From: Litorimonas sp947503715 | GTDB taxonomy: Bacteria; Pseudomonadota; Alphaproteobacteria; Caulobacterales; Maricaulaceae | Direction of reading: 5' to 3' | DNA: 64,000 nucleotides | Assembly (NCBI RefSeq): GCF_050271975.1 | Contig: NZ_CP189850.1 | Coordinates: 2,232,001-2,296,000, forward strand | Made by a program: the position numbers and the translations under genes | The notes under the pieces: generated by a model | Database searches by the model: none | Told to the model about the DNA's origin: nothing | What the model saw: only the letters and a program-made list of their open reading frames with translations | In this document: positions 34,351-43,216 of the stretch, one piece after another | Layout: the number at the start of each line of letters is the position of its first letter | Position numbering within the stretch: position 1 is the first letter of the stretch

Positions 34351-36318
34351 ATGCCAACCTATCGTGCCGATATCAATGTCGCGAATGACAACCGCAAGCG
34401 CAAGCGGCGTACGATTACGCTCATCATTTTGGCGGTCCTATCGGGCTTGATCGCGTTCGGATATTTTCAGACCCGCTACTACCTGATGAATGACCTCCCG
34501 TCCCTGCCGGATAAGCGGACAATGTGGCAGTTAAACCTGCAACCAAATATGACGCTTTTGGATAACCAAGGCCGGGAGATCGGGCACCGTGGCCCGTATA
34601 TTGGCAAGCCGATGAAACTGGGCCAAATGCCGAGCTATGTCGGGGATGCTTTCCTCGCGATTGAAGACGAGCGGTTTTACGAACATGCTGGGGTCGATAA
34701 TAAGGCGATCCTACGCGCCCTGTTCGAGAACACGCGGGCGGGTGAGAAAACACAGGGCGGCTCGACCCTGACGCAGCAACTCGTCAAGAACATCGTCCTG
34801 TCGCCTGAGAAATCCTACCGCCGGAAGTTCCAAGAGGCGGTCCTCGCCCGCGATATGGAGGCCGTGCTGTCCAAGCCGGAAATCCTCGAGCTTTACATCA
34901 ACCGCATCCCGATGGGCCCGCGCGTCTTCGGCGTGGAAGCCGCCGCGCAACGTTATTTCGGGAAGTCTGCGGCGGATATTAATCTCGCCGAAGCCGCCCT
35001 CCTCGCCGGTCTGCCGCAGGCGCCGTCGCGTTATAATCCGACGGAACATTATGACCGGGCTGTGGAACGCTCCCGCCTCGTCCTGCAACGCATGGTCGTC
35101 AATGATATGATAACGCTGGAGCAGCAACGCGAAGCGCTGGCAAATCCACCGGTCATTGCGGAGCCGGCCGAGGCCATTATTTCCGAAGCCACGCTCGGCT
35201 ACATCTTTGACATGATTGCAGAGGAAGCGCCGACCCTTGTCGGCGCGGGACAGGAAGACCTCATCATCCGCACGACCATTGATGTGGAGAAGCAGAAACT
35301 GGCACAAGCCGCCCTCGAGAAAATTCTCGCCAAATCGGGCGACAGCAAGAAGGTCAGCGAAGGCTCTCTCGTCTCTCTCGATAATCAAACGGGGGCTATC
35401 CTCGCCCTCGTCGGGGGGCGGGATTACAATGCGTCGAAATTCAACCGCGCAGCGCAGGCCAAACGTCAGCCAGGATCGAGTTTTAAGACATTTTCCTATG
35501 CGGCAGCATTAGAAGCCGGATTCACACCCGCAACCGTCCGGATTGATCAACCGACAACGATTGGGAATTGGTCACCCGAGAATTACACCCGACGCTATCG
35601 CGGGCCGATGACGGTGCGCGAAGCCCTGAAGCTCTCCATAAATACAATTGCCGCGCAGATCACGGCAGAGGTCGGGCCGTCAACAGTGGCTTCCCTCGCC
35701 AACCGCTTTGGCATCGAGTCGGAAATGCGGCCGGAATATTCGCTGGCACTGGGATCGTCGGAAACGACCTTGCTGGAAATGACACGCGCTTATTCCGTCT
35801 TCGCAAATGAAGGCCTCTTAAGGTCCACTCATATGATTTCAGAAATTCGGAATACGGCGGGTGAGCCGCTTTATAAAAGACGGACAACGGCCGGAAAACG
35901 CGTTTATTCCGTGCCCTATTCGCGGCAGATGACGTCCATTCTGCAGGATGTGATTGAGACAGGCACGGCGCGCGGCGCGCAATTAGGGCGTCGTCAGGCG
36001 GCAGGCAAAACGGGCACGTCGCAGGACTACCGCGATGGCTGGTTCATCGGCTTCACTGCGCAAATGACGACAGGGGTCTGGCTGGGCAATGATGACAATT
36101 CCCCGATGCGGAAAATCACGGGCGGATTACTGCCCGTCGATGTCTGGAAGGATTACATGCTGAAAGCGCATAAGGGCGTCTCCTATGCCGCCCTCTCCGC
36201 GCCGGACCCGAATATTGACGATGACCGCGCACAGACACTCTCGCAATTTTACACGACAATGGCGGATGCTTTTGTCGAAGAACGGGACATGGCGTCGGGC
36301 CAAGGCGGACCGGGGTAA
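34351..36318 (+). CDS. Penicillin-binding protein 1A-type bifunctional peptidoglycan synthase
   Basis: A 655-residue class A PBP. One membrane segment (residues 21-38) precedes the GT51 glycosyltransferase domain, with AIEDERFYEH (residues 104-112), QGGSTLTQQLVKN and ALLAGLPQAPSRYNP. The transpeptidase domain has the SxxK pair Ser376/Lys379 (QPGSSFKTF), SIN at 429-431 and KTG at 553-555. It lacks the long insertions of MrcA. It polymerises and crosslinks peptidoglycan in the periplasm. The neighbouring dgoK begins only eight bases downstream but belongs to sugar metabolism. Confidence 0.95.
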   Translation: MPTYRADINVANDNRKRKRRTITLIILAVLSGLIAFGYFQTRYYLMNDLPSLPDKRTMWQLNLQPNMTLLDNQGREIGHRGPYIGKPMKLGQMPSYVGDAFLAIEDERFYEHAGVDNKAILRALFENTRAGEKTQGGSTLTQQLVKNIVLSPEKSYRRKFQEAVLARDMEAVLSKPEILELYINRIPMGPRVFGVEAAAQRYFGKSAADINLAEAALLAGLPQAPSRYNPTEHYDRAVERSRLVLQRMVVNDMITLEQQREALANPPVIAEPAEAIISEATLGYIFDMIAEEAPTLVGAGQEDLIIRTTIDVEKQKLAQAALEKILAKSGDSKKVSEGSLVSLDNQTGAILALVGGRDYNASKFNRAAQAKRQPGSSFKTFSYAAALEAGFTPATVRIDQPTTIGNWSPENYTRRYRGPMTVREALKLSINTIAAQITAEVGPSTVASLANRFGIESEMRPEYSLALGSSETTLLEMTRAYSVFANEGLLRSTHMISEIRNTAGEPLYKRRTTAGKRVYSVPYSRQMTSILQDVIETGTARGAQLGRRQAAGKTGTSQDYRDGWFIGFTAQMTTGVWLGNDDNSPMRKITGGLLPVDVWKDYMLKAHKGVSYAALSAPDPNIDDDRAQTLSQFYTTMADAFVEERDMASGQGGPG

Positions 36319-36326
36319 AACGCCGG

Positions 36327-37241
36327 ATGGGGCCTTCGGACGACATTGTAATTCTCGCGGACTGGGGGAACAGTTCAGGACGCTTATTCTGCGTTCGGGG
36401 TACGGATTTAGAGCCCGAATTTCTCGATGAGGTTCGGATATCCGGAGCGAAAGACACTGAGGACTGTGCCAAAGAATTTGAAACTGCGACGGAAGGTTGG
36501 CGTCAGACATATGATATCAAGGAAGCCTGGCTCTGCGGGGCGGTCACATCAAATATTGGCTGGACGACAACAACATATGCGCCAACACCAGCGCGGATAG
36601 AATATATCAAATCCACAGTCTTAGACACACGTTCTGGTCTGGCCTGCCATTTCCTGCAAGGCACCTCCATTCTCAAAAACGTGCAGGGTTATTTCGACAC
36701 AGTTCGCGGGGAAGACATACAGGCCTTTGGGTGGGTGGCACTGACTGGACTCCGAAATGGCCTCCTCTGCCTTCCCGGCACACATACGAAATGGATGACA
36801 ATCAAGGACGGTGCGATTGAGACCATTTCGACAGGTGTCACGGGCGAAACATTCGAGGTCTTGGACCGCCATTCCATTCTGACGCGTGGCGGAAAGAACG
36901 AGACTGGGTCGGAGGCGGCTTTCCTGCGCGGGGTCGACATCATGAAATCCCGGCCACGGCCCGCCCTTACCCATATGCTGATGTCCGTCCGGAACTTGCA
37001 ATTATCGGGAGAGATGACTGCGGGTGAATCCCGCGATTATCTCTCGGGGCTTCTGATTGGAGAAAACTGCGCCGCCTCATTATCGCAGAGACCCGCATCC
37101 GATATTCACATTATCGGAGACGGAGCTTTAGCGGAAAGGTACGAATTAGCGCTGAAACATCTGGGATGCAGCACGCGTCGTCACGATGGAAAGGCCTGCG
37201 TCATCTCAGGCTTGCAATCTGTGAGGACCAGTAGACATTAG
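36327..37241 (+). CDS. dgoK: 2-dehydro-3-deoxygalactonokinase
   Basis: DgoK phosphorylates 2-keto-3-deoxygalactonate in the De Ley-Doudoroff galactose/galactonate route. The sequence shows ADWGNSSGRLFCVRG (phosphate-binding loop, residues 11-25), VRGEDIQAFGWVALTG and LCLPGTHTKWMTIKDG, the DgoK signatures, with NETGSEAAFLRGVDIM in the second half. Length is 304 residues. The matching aldolase is not in the window. It faces the minus-strand sugar oxidation operon, and the two stop codons overlap by four bases, which points to a shared catabolic locus. Confidence 0.88.
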   Translation: MGPSDDIVILADWGNSSGRLFCVRGTDLEPEFLDEVRISGAKDTEDCAKEFETATEGWRQTYDIKEAWLCGAVTSNIGWTTTTYAPTPARIEYIKSTVLDTRSGLACHFLQGTSILKNVQGYFDTVRGEDIQAFGWVALTGLRNGLLCLPGTHTKWMTIKDGAIETISTGVTGETFEVLDRHSILTRGGKNETGSEAAFLRGVDIMKSRPRPALTHMLMSVRNLQLSGEMTAGESRDYLSGLLIGENCAASLSQRPASDIHIIGDGALAERYELALKHLGCSTRRHDGKACVISGLQSVRTSRH

Positions 37242-38128
37242 AATCGCATCGCCCGCACATCATCAATGCTCTGCTTCATCGACGCGCGGAAAGGCTTGGG
37301 CGGACTGTCATGTTCAATCACGAAATATTCCATGCCGGAGACATCATTCAGGGCGAAATAGTCTTCGAACGGAATATTGCCTTCGCCAACATTGACCATC
37401 AATGCTGCGCCGATCGCGCCGTAATCCCGACTGTCACGATATTGCGCGGGCGAGCCGTTCATATCCTTGATGTGGCAAAGCTTGAACCGTCCGGGATGAG
37501 CGCGGAACAGGGCCGGAATATCAACGTCGCCGAGTCGCGCCCAGAAGAGGTCCAATTCAAAATCAAACAGATCAGGGTCCGTCTCTTCTAACATAATATC
37601 CATACCGGTCACACCGCCGCCCAGATCATCAAACTCGAATTGATGATTGTGATAGGCCAGCCTAAAGCCCGCATCCCGCGCCTGACGCCCGCGTTCGTTA
37701 AACATCGCGGCATTGCGTTTGTAACCCTCAACCGTCCGCTGCGGCTTATCCGTCCAAGGCATGATAACATAATTAACGCCGAGCGCCTGTGCATCACGGG
37801 TCGTCTGCCCGAAGTCACTGCGGATTTTTTCCATATTATAATGCGTGGCGGGCGCATAAAGCCCTGCATCCTTCACGAGACTGATCAGCTCTTCAGCCGT
37901 TCTGTCTGTGAAATTCCGCTCGTTCAATTCGACATAATCATAGCCGAGCTCTTTGAGCATCGCCAAAGTCCCCGCCGGATCCGGTTCGAAAATTTCACGC
38001 AAGGTGTAAGTCTGTAGCCCCAACGTCTTAAGCTGCCGCGTCCCGACTTTCGAAACCGCAGGTGAACCACATGCCGCAAGGCCCATCGCAGCGGCGGCAC
38101 CGCCCATAAATAAACGTCGTGAATACAT
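37238..38128 (-). CDS. Sugar phosphate isomerase/epimerase-family Tat lipoprotein
   Basis: A 296-residue xylose-isomerase-like TIM-barrel protein. The N-terminus MYSRRLFMGGAAAAMGLAAC combines a twin-arginine motif (SRRLFMG) with a lipobox (LAAC, Cys20), so it should be exported folded and lipid-anchored. Metal-site candidates are in DYVELNERNF, AYHNHQFEF, FELDLFWAR, LCHIKDMNG and FVIEHDSP. The export signal separates it from cytosolic sugar-phosphate enzymes: it must act on periplasmic, unphosphorylated substrates. Related proteins cleave or rearrange 3-keto-glycosides. It is the last gene of the GMC operon, joined by a TGATG overlap. Confidence 0.85.
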   Translation of the reverse strand: MYSRRLFMGGAAAAMGLAACGSPAVSKVGTRQLKTLGLQTYTLREIFEPDPAGTLAMLKELGYDYVELNERNFTDRTAEELISLVKDAGLYAPATHYNMEKIRSDFGQTTRDAQALGVNYVIMPWTDKPQRTVEGYKRNAAMFNERGRQARDAGFRLAYHNHQFEFDDLGGGVTGMDIMLEETDPDLFDFELDLFWARLGDVDIPALFRAHPGRFKLCHIKDMNGSPAQYRDSRDYGAIGAALMVNVGEGNIPFEDYFALNDVSGMEYFVIEHDSPPKPFRASMKQSIDDVRAMRF

Positions 38129-39813
38129 CAGAGCTCTCCTCTTTCCAGTAAGTCAGCGGCATGGTTCGCCGCTCGCGCGGATAGCGCCATATAGGTGATG
38201 GACGGATTTTGAATGGCCGAAGAAGTCATACAAGCGCCGTCCGTGATAAACAGGTTCGGGACATCATGCGCTTGGTTCCATTTGTTGAGAACCGACGTCT
38301 CGCGGTCCAACCCCATGCGCGCCGTGCCCATTTCATGGATGCGATTACCTGGCTTCGTCGCTTTGACTTCGCCGCGCACAATATCGCGGAAACCCGCCTT
38401 GGTGAGGATGTCGACGGCATCATCGGACCCTGCCTGCAACAGCGCGAGTTCGTTCGGGCCGTGGCTGGCATTCATATGCGGCACGGCGAGGCCCCATTGA
38501 TCCTTGGTATTGGACAAGGTCACGCGGTTTTCAGGATTGGGGAGGACTTCGGCATAGGTATCCAGCGTGATATTCCACCCGCCCGGCTTGGCCTGTTGCG
38601 CTTTATAAGCCGCGCCAATCCCCGCATTATTCGGGTTCCAGCTGCCGCGATTTGTGTAGACCTGAAAGGCAAAGCCCCGTTTGTAATCCTCGCTATATTC
38701 CGGATAGTTCCGGTAGCGCGGGATGTACCCGCAAGCCGGTCTGCGCCCGTAATAATATTTATCTTCCAGCCCATCGATATTGGCATAGACCTGCGCGCCC
38801 GCGACATGGTCCATGAGGTTTCGTCCGACCTGATCGGAACTATTCGCCAGACCATTCGGGAATTTCTCAGACTTGGAGTTCAGCAGAATTGTCGCCGTCG
38901 GGATAGCCGACGCGTTCAGGAAAACAACTTTCGCCGTATAGGTCTTAGTAGCTTTCGTCACGCGGTCAATCACCCGCACGCCCGTCACGCGATTGGTCGT
39001 ATCGTCATAGACGAGACTGTGAACAATAGAGTCGGGCTTGAGTGTCAGGTTTCCAGTGCTTCGCGCAGCGGGTAATGTCGCAGAATTGGAACTGAAATAG
39101 GCGCCGAAACTACATCCGCGGAAACAATGGTTGCGGGACTGGCAGGGCCCACGGCCCAGAGCGATATGCTCCTCTGTAGCTCTTTTCAAATTCGCGACAC
39201 GCGCGACCATCATCGTTCGGTCCGGAAAATGTTCCGCCATTTTGGATTTCAAGAGTTTCTCCGCGCAGTCCATTTCAAACGGCGGCAGGAACTTTCCGTC
39301 CGGCAATTGACCGAGGCCTTCCATGGAACCGGACACGCCGACAAATTCCTCGACTTTGTCATACCAAGGATCGAGGTCGGCATAGCGAATGGGCCAATCC
39401 ACGCCAACACCGTCCGCTTTATTGGCCTTAAAATCGTGATCAGAAAAGCGGAACGACATCCGCGCCCAGAGCAGGCTGCGGCCGCCGACATGATGACCGC
39501 GCAACCACTCATAGCCCGTGCCCGGCGCAGTCGTATAAGGATAGATGCGGTCATTCGCCCAGAGATGTTTCGTGCTCTCGAAGAACACATAGACATCCTT
39601 CTGAATTTTATAATCGCGGTTCGCTTCTTCAGGTCGGACACGGTCGAGATATTTTTTATCCCAGGGGTCCAGCATGTCGGTGTAGTCTTCGGCCGGATCA
39701 ATATCAGGGCCGCGTTCTAGGACCAGCGTCTTCAACCCACGCTCGCAGAGTTCCTTGGCGGACCACCCGCCCGACATCCCGGAGCCGACAACAATGGCGT
39801 CAAAGTCAGCCAC
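38128..39813 (-). CDS. GMC-family FAD oxidoreductase, fourth of four paralogues
   Basis: A 561-residue flavoprotein. GSGMSGGWSAKELCERGLK (residues 10-28) is the FAD dinucleotide fold, HHVGGRSLLWARMS is the GMC signature region, and His493 (HEMGTARMG) with Asn536 (IQNPSITY) form the catalytic pair. A CX5CX3C cluster (CQSRNHCFRGC) suits an Fe-S cluster as in FAD-dependent glucose dehydrogenases. It has no signal peptide, so export would be by hitchhiking on the Tat-bearing subunit-3 partner. It starts with GTG in a TAGTG overlap. It differs from its siblings most at the second-half surface loops and has RMGLDRETS where they have RMGRDPKTS. Confidence 0.92.
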   Translation of the reverse strand: MADFDAIVVGSGMSGGWSAKELCERGLKTLVLERGPDIDPAEDYTDMLDPWDKKYLDRVRPEEANRDYKIQKDVYVFFESTKHLWANDRIYPYTTAPGTGYEWLRGHHVGGRSLLWARMSFRFSDHDFKANKADGVGVDWPIRYADLDPWYDKVEEFVGVSGSMEGLGQLPDGKFLPPFEMDCAEKLLKSKMAEHFPDRTMMVARVANLKRATEEHIALGRGPCQSRNHCFRGCSFGAYFSSNSATLPAARSTGNLTLKPDSIVHSLVYDDTTNRVTGVRVIDRVTKATKTYTAKVVFLNASAIPTATILLNSKSEKFPNGLANSSDQVGRNLMDHVAGAQVYANIDGLEDKYYYGRRPACGYIPRYRNYPEYSEDYKRGFAFQVYTNRGSWNPNNAGIGAAYKAQQAKPGGWNITLDTYAEVLPNPENRVTLSNTKDQWGLAVPHMNASHGPNELALLQAGSDDAVDILTKAGFRDIVRGEVKATKPGNRIHEMGTARMGLDRETSVLNKWNQAHDVPNLFITDGACMTSSAIQNPSITYMALSARAANHAADLLERGEL

Positions 39814-41519
39814 TAGATTTCGCCCGCTTCATAGAAGTCAGCCGCATGTTTTGCCGCTTTCGCGGATAGCGCCATATAAGTCAGGGACGGATTCTGACAG
39901 GCCGAAGATGTCATGGCCGACCCATCACTAATGAATAGGTTTGGGATATCATGGGTTTGCAAATATTTATTCAGAACGGATGTCTTCGGGTCACGCCCCA
40001 TTCGCGCCGTTCCCATTTCGTGGATGGCATTGCCTGGGCGGGAGGGTTGAACATCATAATCTTCTGAACTGCGGATATCGACCGCGCCTGCCGCTTTCAG
40101 CATCGCGACCGCATCCGTAGAAGCTTGTTTGATCAGGTTAATTTCATTCTGCCGCATCTTCGCATCAAAGAGCGGAAGCGGGAGCCCCCATTGATCTTTC
40201 TTCGTCGGATGCGGTGTGACGCGGTTGCGTTCATCCGGCAGGATTTCTCCGAACGCGCCCATGGAAATGTACCAGTCGCCGGGGGAGCGATTGGAGGCCT
40301 TGTAATCTTTGCCAACGCCCGATTTCTCACCTGACCAACCGCCGCGATGGACACCTCCCTGATAACCGAAGCCGCGCACATAGCCATCACCCTCTTCCGT
40401 GTGATTACGGAATCGCGGGATGTAAAAGCCGTTCGGGCGGCGGCCATAGGTATATTTATCTGCGAGTTCAGGCGTCATCGGAATACGACCACTGCCCCAC
40501 GCGCCACCGACATGATCCATCAGGTTGCGCCCGACCATACCGGAGCTGTTGGCGAGACCATTCGGGTTTTCGGCGGATTTGGAATTTTGCAGAATGAGCG
40601 ACGACGCAATGGCCGAAGCATTGAGGAACACAATATTCGCCGTGACCGTCTTCGTCGCTTTCGTATTCCGGTCAATGACACGCACACCCGTCACGCGATT
40701 TGTCTCGGCATCATGCTCCAACTCGGCGACGATCTGATCGGTCATCAGCGTCAGATTACCCGTGCGTTCTGCAGCAGGTAGTGTGGCGGAAACGGAACTG
40801 AAATAGGCGCCAAAGGAGCAACCCTTGTGGCACTTATTGCGCACCTGACAGCTCCCCCGACCAAGTGCTTGTTGCTCAGGTGTCGCGCGGCGAAGATTGG
40901 CGCAGCGACCATGAATCATACGTCGAGTTGGAAAATTTTCTTCGATGCGATCGCGTGCAAGTTCTTCACCGCAGGTAAATTCAAAGACGGGCAGGAATTT
41001 GCTGTCGGGTAGAATATCCAGACCTTCGGCCTGTCCCGAAATCCCAGCAAACTCTTCGACATAATCATACCATGGCGCGAGATCTTCATATCGAATTGGC
41101 CAATCCACGCCGTGTCCGTCGGTCTTATTGGCCAGAATATCGATGGCTGAGAGGCGATAGCTCTGCCGCGCCCACATCAGCGACCGACCGCCGACATGGT
41201 AGCCGCGCCGCCATGTGTAATCTGTACCTTCGGCGGTCTCGTAAGGATGCTCGCTATCCTTGACCCACCAATGTTTCGTGTCCGCTGACCAATTGTAAAT
41301 GGAGGATTGGATCGCGTAATGTTCTTGTTCTTCCGCTTTGGACACACGGTTCAGGTTTGGATATTCCCACGGGTCCATCATATCCGTGTAGTCCTCAGTG
41401 GGCTTCGTGCTCTTCCCGCGCTCGAGAACGCAGACTTTCAAACCACGTTCGCAAAGCTCCTTCGCGACCCATCCTCCGGACATGCCGGAGCCGACAACAA
41501 TCGCATCAAAATCTGCCAT
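39813..41519 (-). CDS. GMC-family FAD oxidoreductase, third of four paralogues
   Basis: A 568-residue protein with GSGMSGGWVAKELCERGLKVCVLERG for FAD binding, GYHVGGRSLMWARQSYR, and the catalytic pair His500 (HEMGTARMG) and Asn543 (CQNPSLTY). The cysteine cluster is CQVRNKCHKGC (CX5CX3C). Its start ATG shares one base with the stop before it (TAATG), and its stop shares one base with the GTG of the next gene. The substrate is unknown; the family oxidises sugar hydroxyl groups (gluconate C2, glucoside C3, sorbitol). Confidence 0.92.
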   Translation of the reverse strand: MADFDAIVVGSGMSGGWVAKELCERGLKVCVLERGKSTKPTEDYTDMMDPWEYPNLNRVSKAEEQEHYAIQSSIYNWSADTKHWWVKDSEHPYETAEGTDYTWRRGYHVGGRSLMWARQSYRLSAIDILANKTDGHGVDWPIRYEDLAPWYDYVEEFAGISGQAEGLDILPDSKFLPVFEFTCGEELARDRIEENFPTRRMIHGRCANLRRATPEQQALGRGSCQVRNKCHKGCSFGAYFSSVSATLPAAERTGNLTLMTDQIVAELEHDAETNRVTGVRVIDRNTKATKTVTANIVFLNASAIASSLILQNSKSAENPNGLANSSGMVGRNLMDHVGGAWGSGRIPMTPELADKYTYGRRPNGFYIPRFRNHTEEGDGYVRGFGYQGGVHRGGWSGEKSGVGKDYKASNRSPGDWYISMGAFGEILPDERNRVTPHPTKKDQWGLPLPLFDAKMRQNEINLIKQASTDAVAMLKAAGAVDIRSSEDYDVQPSRPGNAIHEMGTARMGRDPKTSVLNKYLQTHDIPNLFISDGSAMTSSACQNPSLTYMALSAKAAKHAADFYEAGEI

Positions 41520-43216
41520 TAGAGGTCTCCTTCTTGCAGCAGGTCCGCCGCGTGATTGGCCGCCCGCGCGGAGAATGCCATGTAAGTGAGAGATGGGTTC
41601 TGAACCGCGGAAGATGTCATAAAAGACCCGTCCGTAATAAACAGGTTCGGAATATCATGCGATTGGTTCCACCCGTTCAGGACCGACGTCTTCGGGTCCC
41701 GCCCCATCCGCGCCGTTCCCATTTCGTGAATTCGCCCAAGGACACCATTTAAATAATCATCGGGCTTACGGGCTTCATAAAAGCCATTAAATCCGGCGGC
41801 TTTCAAAATCTCAAAAGCGTCCTGATGCGCGGCCCGCATGAGGGCTTCCTCATTCGGGCCGAGTTTGAGATCGACCACGGCAATGGGCTGCCCCCATTTA
41901 TCCGTCTTTGTTTTATGTGCCCTGATCGTATTGTTGGGATTGGGCAGGCACTCGCCAAAGGCGTCGAGCATAATGCCCCAAGGACCGGGCGTGCGGTTCT
42001 TGGTTTTGAAACCTTCGCCAACGCCCGCAGGTGCGCCCCATCCCCCGCGCCAAGAATAGACTTGATAACCCCAACCGCGTTTATAGCTTTCTTCCTGTTT
42101 CGGGTAATTTCGATAGCGCGGGATGTAAGCGCCAATCGCACGACGTCCGGAGAAATAGCGATCCAGATGTCCCGGAACATGCGCTACAACTTGCGACCCA
42201 CCAATATGATCCATCAGGTTCCGACCGAGTTGATCGGAGCTATTGGCTAATCCAGTCGGATGCGCTTCTGTCGCCGAGTTCAGCAAAATCAAGCTTGTCC
42301 CGATTGTGGAGGCATTGACGAAGACAATTTTAGCCGTGTGCGTCGTTCCGACGCCTGTATCGGCATCGAGAACCTGCACACCCGAGATTCGATTGTTGAC
42401 GGGGTTATGGACGAGTTTCGAAACAACACTATTAGGGATTAATGTCAGATTTCCCGTGCGTTCAGCCGCAGGTAATGTTGCAGCGTTCGAGCTAAAATAC
42501 GCACCGTAAGAACAGCCATGCGCGCACCGGTTTCGCGCCTGACAACGGCCACGCCCGAGAGCCGTTTGTTCTTCGGTCGGCTTTGTGAGATGCGCGACAC
42601 GCCCCATAATCAGCTTGCGTTCGGGAAAGCTCGTTTTCAGCTTTTCTTTCAGATCAAGCTCCGCGCAGGTATGTTCAAACGCGGGCTGAAAATGTTTGCC
42701 GTCGGGCAGTTGATCCAAACCGTCGCGATTGCCCGCAATGCCTGCGAATTTTTCGACATGATCATACCACGGCGCGATATCATTATAGCGAACGGGCCAA
42801 TCGACCCCTTCACCGTCAGCCTTATTGACTTCGAAATCATAGGCGGAGAAGCGGTAGCTCGCCCTGCCCCATAGCAATGACCGTCCACCAACGTGAGCAC
42901 CCCGACGCCAATTAAAACTTTGCTCCGGAGCGCGTTCATAAGGCTGCGCACGGTCCGTCATCCAGAGGTGACGGTTGCTCTGCTTCATAGCATAATTAAT
43001 GCCCGTGATCGGGAAATCGCGCTTAACATCCTCATCAGAAATTTTATCGAAATGTTGGGTTTCCCAAGGTTCGAGAAAGTCCGAATAATCTTTGACCGGG
43101 TCTGTCGGCTTCCCCCGCTCTAAAACGCAAACTTTCAATCCGCGCTCGCACAGCTCTTTGGCCACCCATCCACCGGAAATGCCGGAGCCGACGACAATGG
43201 CGTCAAACTCCGCCAC
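41519..43216 (-). CDS. GMC-family FAD oxidoreductase, second of four paralogues
   Basis: A 565-residue flavoprotein with GSGISGGWVAKELCERGLKVCVLERG, GAHVGGRSLLWGRASYR and the catalytic pair His497 (HEMGTARMG) and Asn540 (VQNPSLTY). The cysteine cluster is CQARNRCAHGC. Translation starts at GTG inside a TAGTG overlap, so it depends on ribosomes finishing the first paralogue. No signal peptide and no membrane segment are seen. It is closest in pattern to the third paralogue in the N-terminal half and to the fourth in the C-terminal lines, consistent with old duplications. Confidence 0.92.
   Translation of the reverse strand: MAEFDAIVVGSGISGGWVAKELCERGLKVCVLERGKPTDPVKDYSDFLEPWETQHFDKISDEDVKRDFPITGINYAMKQSNRHLWMTDRAQPYERAPEQSFNWRRGAHVGGRSLLWGRASYRFSAYDFEVNKADGEGVDWPVRYNDIAPWYDHVEKFAGIAGNRDGLDQLPDGKHFQPAFEHTCAELDLKEKLKTSFPERKLIMGRVAHLTKPTEEQTALGRGRCQARNRCAHGCSYGAYFSSNAATLPAAERTGNLTLIPNSVVSKLVHNPVNNRISGVQVLDADTGVGTTHTAKIVFVNASTIGTSLILLNSATEAHPTGLANSSDQLGRNLMDHIGGSQVVAHVPGHLDRYFSGRRAIGAYIPRYRNYPKQEESYKRGWGYQVYSWRGGWGAPAGVGEGFKTKNRTPGPWGIMLDAFGECLPNPNNTIRAHKTKTDKWGQPIAVVDLKLGPNEEALMRAAHQDAFEILKAAGFNGFYEARKPDDYLNGVLGRIHEMGTARMGRDPKTSVLNGWNQSHDIPNLFITDGSFMTSSAVQNPSLTYMAFSARAANHAADLLQEGDL

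Noticed and set aside
38209..39075. A 288-codon plus-strand frame within the fourth GMC gene
   Set aside because: Similar antisense frames occur in each GMC paralogue at matching places, so it follows from the conserved coding strand.
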